A stretch of DNA of 64,000 bases from Paramoeba atlantica (taxonomy: Eukaryota; Discosea): contig CDRNVI010000020.1 of NCBI GenBank assembly GCA_977017575.1, forward strand, positions 536,154 to 600,153, given 5' to 3'. The translations under genes were made by a program, and so were the position numbers. Positions 56,880-64,000 of this stretch are shown here, one piece after another. The notes beneath the pieces were generated by a model that saw only the letters and a list, made by a program, of their open reading frames with translations, was not told where the DNA came from and searched no databases. Positions within the stretch are counted from its first letter, which is position 1; every line of letters begins with the position of its first letter.

Positions 56880-57986
56880 ACCAGAAATTTTGACGAAAAG
56901 GTTAACAGCGTATTACAGTTATAGTTTCGCAAGCTAACTGCCGAGCAAATTTCATGGAGGCGGCTGCCACTAAAGAAAGGTGGGTTAGGCCTGAGTCCGA
57001 GAGAACCCTTTCGCCAAACGGCATACGAGACCTCTAAAGGCATCTCTCTTGAGCACTTTAATCTTATTCCAGCTCGGGGGTGCTCATTAGCGGCCCCTAA
57101 ACCCGTCGGCGAGAATTCGATTACGGACTCTAAGGCCAACACTGCGTTATATCACGAAAACATTCGTACACGTCTCATGTTGAACACAAAGACGGCGTCT
57201 GCCATCCTGTCCGCAAGCGAAAAGGGGAACCACGAGTGGCTGATGTACACTGCACGTTTCGTTCCTTCACAGCAATTCACTTTCGCCATACTGCCGCGAT
57301 TCAATCTACCACATCCGAACTTACCACCAAACGTACAATGTCCGGGGTGTCAAGTCACATATGACTCAGCCACAGCACTGCGGCACATCCCTGCATGTAC
57401 GAAATGTCCGGGAATCAACACTACAACTAAGCACAATGCCCTCGTACGCTATAGATATGGGCTGTGCCTCAAAGCAGGATTGCCGGCTGAACGCGAACCA
57501 CGACAGTTCACATCTTACAAGTGTATGAAGTGCTCCAAAAAAATCGCCGAACGTCTTAAAAATGAGCACATGAAGAAGTGTACTACGCAACGCATGCATC
57601 GCACAGGGCCAGACCTTGTTATCTACTGGGCTTCTGGAGAAAAATGCTATGACCTTACCGTGGTTCACGAATTGGCCCCGTCGCATCAAGGCAAAAAGGC
57701 GCCCCAACTCATGCGTGACGCGATCTCCCGCAAGCAAAACACCTATGTCGCATCAGGTTTGATCGAATCAGGACAATTCGAATGCATACCGATGCTCGCC
57801 GGAGGGGCACTTCATAAAAACACACGCAATCTACTATACGCGCTCGCGGACCGTTGCCAAATGCCTAGAGAAGATGTGATTCAACATTTTATTCTGCATC
57901 TCCAGGAAATAAACGGAACAACAACGCATGCTCACATGCGTCCGTTTCTTTCTTCCAATATGCAGGAAAAGGAATATGGTTTTTAA
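56880..57986 (+). mobile_element. LINE-B, C-terminal part with CCHC finger and restriction-like endonuclease
   Basis: ISWRRLPLKKGGLGLSPREP (56940 on) is the LP-x-x-x-GGLG-x motif after the RT. From 57177 a 269-aa frame is open: CPGCQVTYDSATALRHIPAC (CCHC-like finger), then KCMKCSKKI, and RTGPDLVIYWASGEKCYDLTVV, a PD-x12-D endonuclease signature with TVV. This is the layout of R2/CRE/NeSL-type LINE proteins: the finger binds target DNA and the endonuclease nicks it. The endonuclease half itself has no stop. The upstream RT copies are separated from it by the M elements. Confidence 0.78.
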
Positions 57987-58023
57987 AATGAGAGAGAAGA
58001 AGAGAAGTTCTGATGAGGTTCTG

Positions 58024-58111
58024 ATGGCGGAGGTGGCGGAGTGGCAATAATTCAAAGTTTGAAGCACATGGTGCTCAGACGGCGAGTTCAAACCCGCTCG
58101 TCGCAATATTC
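58024..58111 (+). mobile_element. Solo tRNA-like core of the F family
   Basis: Box A tggcggagtgg and box B gagttcaaaccc with the intervening F core, ending at cgcaatattcc, without arms or body. Confidence 0.7.
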
Positions 58112-58145
58112 CAAAAGTCAAAAACACCTTCGATGAGTACTCATA

Positions 58146-58182
58146 CAAAAAGGTTGATCTTACAAAAAGGTTGATCTTACAT
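58146..58182. repeat. Two LINE-monomer-like units
   Basis: Two tandem copies of tacaaaaaggttgatct, close to the complement-strand LINE1 monomer taaacaaaaagttggtc. Confidence 0.5.
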
Positions 58183-58262
58183 TTATTTCTTCGTATTTCT
58201 TTTGTTAATGAATGAACACTATTGTGGTATTCTTGATTTATCGTGTATTAAAAATTCACCGT

Positions 58263-60147
58263 TAAAGTATACTAGTTAAGGTATACTATAATCCGGGAAC
58301 TTGGAACATTACTCAAGATGAGCTTCACTCCGTCCAGGTTCAGATTAATCGAATGCGAAGAGTTGTTTTCGGTGTAAAGAATACGAAGGACATCCACCTT
58401 AGAGAAACCTCTTTATATCCAACCGACTTAAAACCAGCGACGGTGGTCCAGACACAACGCGCTTCTCTCATAGGGCACTTGATACGGCATTCTCAACCGT
58501 TTCTTACGGCTGCAATGTGGCGGACGAATGACGAAACTTCAAAACCTTCCTTGTCTGAAAGATGCGCAGCTGAACTACACTCTAATGTTTCCGAAATACT
58601 TCGATTGGGCCAAAGTCGATCTGATTGGCGCAAGCTGGTGGAAAAACTTCAGAAAGAGCTGGAACCACGTCCTTCATACATAAAAGTATCTTCAACGTCT
58701 TGGGATAAACGCTATCAAACGTCAATCGCTCACCACAGTGGGTATAAAGAGCTACAATTCATCGAAGAAGGAAAAACGGCGTTTCCCATTAGAGAGAACG
58801 AAACACATATTTACACTGACGGATCGCTTATCTTTAAAAAGAATTAACAACTCAAGGGATGCGGTATGGTAATCTTGCGAGGACGCGAGCGCATACAATT
58901 TAGAGGAATGAAACCACCTCCCGAATATTCCAGCTCAATTCAATCGATCGAATCGTATGCTGCAATTGAGGCCATAGAAGAGGCAAAGGCGTATGAGGGA
59001 GATGTTATCTTACACACAGATTCGGAGCACCTATGGGAATTCTTTCACGAAATAGTTCATAAATATAGGCTCATTGGGTATCAATCTTTCGAAAACCGTA
59101 AAACCATGGAATTGCTGAGAGACTCTTATTTTGATATTAAGACGAACAGAAATTTCTATTGCGTAAAAGTAAAATCCCATAACGAAAACCCATACAACGA
59201 CACAGCCGACTCCATGGCGAAAGAGGCATGTGAACTAGCAAAACGTGAAGTCTCAGTTAAGTATTTCGGGGAAGTACTGATGCTGGAAAGTAAAAGAAAG
59301 ACAGGTCTGAATCAGGGACCCCGCTTAACTAAGACCCAATGTAGGCGACAAGGTTTCAAAATAGAACAAACTCAAAACAATGGAAACAACGACCGTAAAA
59401 CCCCCAGCTACAAAATCTAAAATACGCGGAAACCGTAGCAAGTCCAATGAAAACGATAATCAGGAAACTAGTGATCAAAATACAGTCAAAAGATCTAGGA
59501 ATTCACCGCGCAACATGACTTCAACTGTAGTAAACACAAAAAAACATAAAAATAAAGATTCTATCCCGGAGCCTTCACGGACAGTCAGCCCAAATACAAT
59601 TATATTAGAAAAAGCGCGTTCGAATCATTCGCAAAAGAAGCGATTAAAAGATACAGGAGAGGAAGATACCCAAGTGACAAAAGGCGAAAAACACAACGAA
59701 AGTCGACAGAAGACTACGGAAATCAATAAGACAACGAAGACATTGTCAAGTTCGCGATCAACTACGGGCAATAAGAAAGTAAACGTGACAGAGCATGAAA
59801 AGTGACCTTTCATACTAATGCTTATGCAAAAATGAATTTCACATAGGAGGTGCATTTAGTTCCAATATTTTTCTTTGTATCGTTGCAAGTTTCAGAAAAA
59901 GTGGATTGAACCGTTTGCTGTCGTGCTCACATCGGCAAGTGACTTATACAGAAGACGAAGGCTAAGTACTGAAGTGTCATAGGGATCGAATGATTAGGAT
60001 ACATAAAATAAAAAGTCTGTTTTGTTTTCGAAAAATTTTCTGCAAGTTAGTTCCGCGCGGTTGGATTGAAAGGTTAAATGTTCAGGAGAAAATTGTAAAT
60101 CCTTTAACTGGGCAAATTCTCCCAGTGTTGGTTGGTTGGTTGGTTGG
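58263..60147 (+). mobile_element. LINE-C: 3' part of an EN-RT-RNaseH LINE
   Basis: Starts in the region between RT and RNase H (VQINRMRRVVFGVKNT; HIRLNRARLVGHQIRHS equivalents), with RNase H blocks HIYTDGSL (58806 on), ESYAAIEAIEEA, LHTDSEHLWEFFHE and NPYNDTADSMAKEA across a stop at 58846. A further basic 141-aa frame (59380-59805) overlaps the end by ~40 bp in the next frame. A ~300-bp 3'UTR ends in (TTGG)n at 60127-60147. 5' truncated, as is common for LINEs. Third subfamily besides LINE1/2 and LINE-D (LINE-D could be its 5' part). Confidence 0.8.
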
Positions 60148-60781
60148 ATCCTCCTAAAGCTTGCTGGCCTTGTTCTGCTACAACGCGACGAAGGAACTCT
60201 AGAAAGTCTCTTCGAGTCAAAAAAAAAATCAAAATCATTCCGGATTGCTCCGGATGGTCACTGGCAAGCCGGACCCTTCACAGACAGATTTGGAAGTTCC
60301 GAGGCCGACGTCCTCTACCAGTTTCCGCTTGTCCAAGGCGGCACCAACGTGCTGTTGCCAACACGATGCGTCGACAAACTGTACGTCAACACGGCACACC
60401 CAAGAGGCGTAAGCCGGGCGGAGGTGGCGGAGTGGCAAGGATTCAAAGTTTGAAGCACATGGTGCTCAGACGGCGAGTTCAAACCCGCTCATCGCAATAT
60501 TCTCGGCGGCCTCACTCTAAGAGGCTGGGCTGAGAACCGACTAGGCCCAGTACTCGGAGGACCGTCCCGGACCCTCCCCTCAGGGAACCAGCTCCCTTAC
60601 CCGGCTTAAACCTCTTGGGTAAGCCGTGTTGACGTACAGTTCGTCGACGCAGCTTGTTGGCAACAGCACGTTGTTGCCGGCTTGGACAAGCGGAAACTGG
60701 TAGAGGACGTCGGCCTCGGAACTTCCAAATCTGTCTGTGAAGGATCTGGCTTGCCAGTGACCATCCGGAGCAATCCGGAAT
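60148..60781 (+). mobile_element. LINE-B scrap plus full foldback element F
   Basis: 60148-60236 repeats LINE-B 44432-44524 (ILLKLAGLVLLQRDEGTLES). 60237-60781 is a full 545-bp F with both arms and tRNA-like core. Flanking bases of F are the same as at 44525 on the left, so this is a duplication of the already interrupted LINE-B, not a new insertion. Confidence 0.85.
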
Positions 60782-60814
60782 GATTTTGATGATTTTTTTT
60801 TATGATTTTTTTTT

Positions 60815-61190
60815 CGTCCATGGGGAAAACAATGCCACCATGTGTTTCGCTACTCGAAGATGGCTTCGAGCTCGTGTCCCAGGTTCTTTTGAAGAACTCA
60901 ATATGCGAAAACCTGGTATATCTGGCACAGTGTGCAAAGAGCGCACCTGTTGCTCAACAATATCTCCAGGCTCGAATTCCGGGAGGCCTTTAATGTCCTC
61001 AAAGGCGTATCTCCCATTAGCACGACGTCCGCGATTTGGCTCTGATTCAAAATCTGAATCATGATCCGGCTCTTCTTGAGCTAGCTCAGCTCTTTTTTTC
61101 TTTACGCTGACAATGCCTGCATAGGAATACAGGTCCAGGTCTTGAAGATCTTCGCCCCTGTGCATGTAACGCACATGGAGTGGTGCATGG
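60815..61190 (-). mobile_element. Helitron fragment
   Basis: Matches 51338-51725 of the Helitron (YSYAGIVSVKKKRAELAQEEP on the minus strand) with a small deletion near 61033. It carries no Rep or helicase motif. Confidence 0.85.
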
Positions 61191-61202
61191 AATTTTTTTT
61201 TT

Positions 61203-64000
61203 CCAAACTATCAAAATACAATAGGGGAAACGATTTTGGCAAAATATTTTTTTGCCATTTTTTTCGCCAGGTTCAATTTTTTTTTTTTTTTTTGCGATGA
61301 ATAAGGGGGGAGAAGCATGAAACGCGGCATTGCCTCTATATTTTTACCCAATACTTGAACCCTATAGGTCCATCGGGTGGGGTATACGATTTTAAAACGA
61401 GCAATCAAATTAGCAATTTCATATTTTGGAGCCCAAAACTAGCAATTCGATCTCCCGTAAGTATGAGAACAATAATAACAATAACAATAAAAACAAGCAA
61501 TCCAGACCCAATCCATTCGCGCGTTCCGGGCCGGGTCTTTCGACCTCTCCACGGCCTGGCTTGTGGACCCTTCCCTTGTTATACGGGAGGGCGCGGGCCT
61601 GTGTCGACAGCGACACGGTCGCGAAACAGGATGCTGGCCGACGGGGAGGAGATAGACTCTGTCGACTCGACCAGCACCCGGGCCAGCGGTATGTGGCCCT
61701 GCGCATGGCGCCTTCTCCATGCCCCTAAGCGCCTTCAAGTGGGTCGTTAGGGTCACTGACAACTATCCTGGAGACCATCATCCGAGCCCGGGAACGCATC
61801 AACGTGACATTAAGCTCTTGCAAAAGGATGTTTCGTGCCTGAGTGTCTGTCAAAAGACCGTTCGACGCGTTGGCACGCAACGCCCCCACCTTCCACAGGA
61901 CCGTCAAGGCACTTCTGCTCCATGAGCCGAAGGACTCAACAACCATCGCTGTGAACAGTAACTGAGCTGCTTCCGCTTCCTGGCGCTGTTTCCCTTTCGT
62001 TTCAGAGAAGTGTTCAGCAAAAGACCCCGCAGCCACCCAGCTAGCATTACGGACTGAGCCCAAATACTTCAATTGCTGTGCGTGGGTGACTTCGAAGTCT
62101 AGAACCATGCCACCTCCCAGTTCATAGTTGGGAAGAAAAACATCGCCTGGTCCGGTGAGACCTCCTCCAGGTCCCCGATTTCCGTGACTTTTTTCCCTTT
62201 GAGGAGCCATATTGGCCTTGCTGCAGAAGGAGGTGAACTGTTGGCAGACCGCATTGTGGCGGGTGATGAGGCCGTGTCCTTTCTTACACATCAGAGCGTG
62301 TTCCCCATTTTTTAGGAGTGGTAAGTCACATCCTTTGGTCGATCCTCTGGATAGACATCCATGCCCAACCACCAGCGGGATAAGGTACGGAACTCTGTGG
62401 GAGTGAAAGCGTATCCCTTGGTCCGCGAAGGAGTCACGAAACCCCAGCTCCCGGCACCTTTTCCGGACTCTGATATCCATCTTGCACGTGTGCGGGGGTC
62501 AGCCTTCTCGTATGCAGTGTTAAATTCTTGCTGGGAAATGACTTGGCTGTGCTTTTGCTGTCTAGGGATAATCATCTCCGGTTCGGCCGTCTTCTCTGAT
62601 CCCTTTTTATTGAGGGAGATACTACTCCCTCGCTACCGTAGGTTATTCGTCGTGCCCGATTTCGTGCCCGATTTGTGGCCCGATTTCGTGCCCGATATCG
62701 TTTTAGGTCAGTTTTCGAAAAAAATGTATACAAAGACGTATGAATCGAATTTAGTGACAAGATTACTAGTTTTTCAACAATTCCGATGGGTACCCCCTGC
62801 CCCCCCCTCCCCACCCTGGTGATCATAGGAATTTTTGAAATTATGCAAAAAAAAACTAAAAATTTGTGGGTGAAAGTGAAAACAAATATTTTTCCCAAAT
62901 CAACTCCTAGACCGTTTTTTGAGAGTTTGGAGCCTTCTATACCTGTATACCCTTTGATTTCATTCGATATTTCTCCACCCTGTGCCGATAATACACCTAC
63001 ATAGTACAAAATTTACCCGGAAGTGTGTGACACGCAAGGCCGATGAGGAAGGAGGAGGCGCAAGGAAAAAATGCAGACGTATGAATCGAATTGAGTGACG
63101 AGATCACTAGTTTTTCAACAATTCCGATGGGTACCCCTGCCCCCACCCATCAAGGTGATCATAGCAATTTTTGAAATTTTCAAAAAAAAAAAAAAAAATT
63201 TATGGGCGAAAGCGAAAGAATAATTTTTTCCCAAATCAACTCCTAGACCGTTTTTTTAGAGTTTCGGGCCTGATATACGTGTATACGCTTTGGCTTCATT
63301 CGATATTTCTCCACCCTGTTCCGATACAACCTACATAGTCCAAAATTTACCTGGAAGTGTGTGACACGCAAGGCCTTAGAGGAAGGAGGAGGCGCAAGGG
63401 AAAAAGGCAGAAGGCGGAGCCTTCTGCCTTTTTGCCGCGGCGACGACGACTTCCTCGCATGTGAATCTGTAAAGCGCCATAGGGAGCATGTTCGGATGGC
63501 TATGTAATCCAGGCTAAAGTGGACGAGGGAGATACTAAAGGCACCTTTGGAAAACTACCTCGAAACTGGAACGGTATCTCCCGATTTGTAAAGGATTCGG
63601 ATGGGACAAAAGAATCTTTAACGGGAGATACTGTTGCATTTTTGTGGTGGTTTTCCAAAGGTGCCTTTAGTATCTCCCTCGTCCACTTTAGCCTGGATTC
63701 TGTGTTCGCCGAGGGCGTTTGCCTTGCGAGGACAAGATATGACGTAGATCAGAATCTGTGCGAGGATTGTTTTGTTTGGGAGTGCGTCCTGTGCATGGGT
63801 CCAAAAGCGCTGCGCCTGCTTTATCGTTTACGTCTTGCACGGAGGTAGTAAATCCTTGAGCTTCCAAGGGGTCCCAGTCGTCCATGTCGGCGGCGTGAGC
63901 GACAGATGAAACGTATGCTACCGTTGCGTGCAGTGTAGACGATCTGAGACCGAAGCCTCCGTGGCGCTTCCTGCGTAGTATTTGATCACGTGCGTGGAGG
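61203..64000. repeat. Segmental duplication, copy 2 (continues past the window)
   Basis: Near-identical to 22793-25585: M end, LINE-A 3' end with poly(A), endonuclease region (61725-62480 minus, same 251 residues), the 348-bp duplication, the 50-bp TIR MITE (about 63506-63699) and the LINE-A segment after it. A 4-bp insertion near 61317 and a few single-base or run-length differences were noted. Confidence 0.92.

Noticed and set aside
15113-64000. LTR retroelements, Polintons or viral genes
   Set aside because: All reverse transcriptases seen carry non-LTR features (APE or restriction-like endonuclease, simple-repeat or poly(A) tails); no LTR pairs, gag, protease, integrase, capsid or envelope-like sequence was recognised.

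Overview
The window is nuclear DNA of a unicellular eukaryote with compact, apparently intron-free genes. The evidence is a run of eukaryote-only proteins (an ANTH-domain endocytic adaptor, TCTP, the ribosome-assembly KH protein PNO1, a DnaJ-like protein, an SPX-EXS phosphate transporter/sensor, a tubulin tyrosine ligase-like enzyme) and abundant eukaryotic transposons (LINEs, SINEs, Tc1/mariner, Helitron, foldback elements). I cannot fix the lineage. A one-directional gene run and 23-residue LRR proteins are seen in several protist groups, so this is only a hint.

Layout. (1) 1-15.1 kb is a gene-dense block with all nine genes on the + strand and 200-700 bp gaps. (2) From 15.1 kb to the end I see no convincing ordinary host gene except a tRNA-Gly(UCC). 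Everything else is repeats: small TIR elements (15.1-17.9 kb); a repeat unit (copy A, 17.36-20.74 kb) holding a mariner and an RRM-coding insert; hairpin elements (family M) carrying a Tc1-like transposase relic (20.6-22.9 kb); an RLE-type LINE (LINE-A1, 22.9-26.5 kb); a 216-bp GC-rich satellite (27.2-28.0 kb); the second repeat unit (copy B, 28.0-40.2 kb), inflated by an M element and two head-to-head EN-RT-RNaseH LINEs; a second RLE LINE (LINE-B) shattered by SINE, foldback, M, Helitron and other LINE insertions (41.4-58.0 kb); an RNase H-bearing LINE fragment (58.3-60.1 kb); and a patchwork (60.1-64.0 kb) made of pieces found elsewhere in the window, including a 2.8-kb near-identical duplication of 22.8-25.6 kb.

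Most informative points. Comparing copies A and B gives clean empty and filled sites for a mariner, an M element and two LINEs. Both EN-RT-RNaseH LINEs carry an array of ~17-bp monomers just upstream of their ORF, resembling 5' promoter monomers. LINE2 has an uninterrupted 1386-aa ORF and lies between two copies of a target stretch more than 300 bp long. A 545-bp foldback element with ~180-bp inverted repeats has a tRNA-like Pol III promoter at its centre. No LTR retroelement, Polinton or viral gene was recognised. All identities come from reading motifs by eye; no database search was made.
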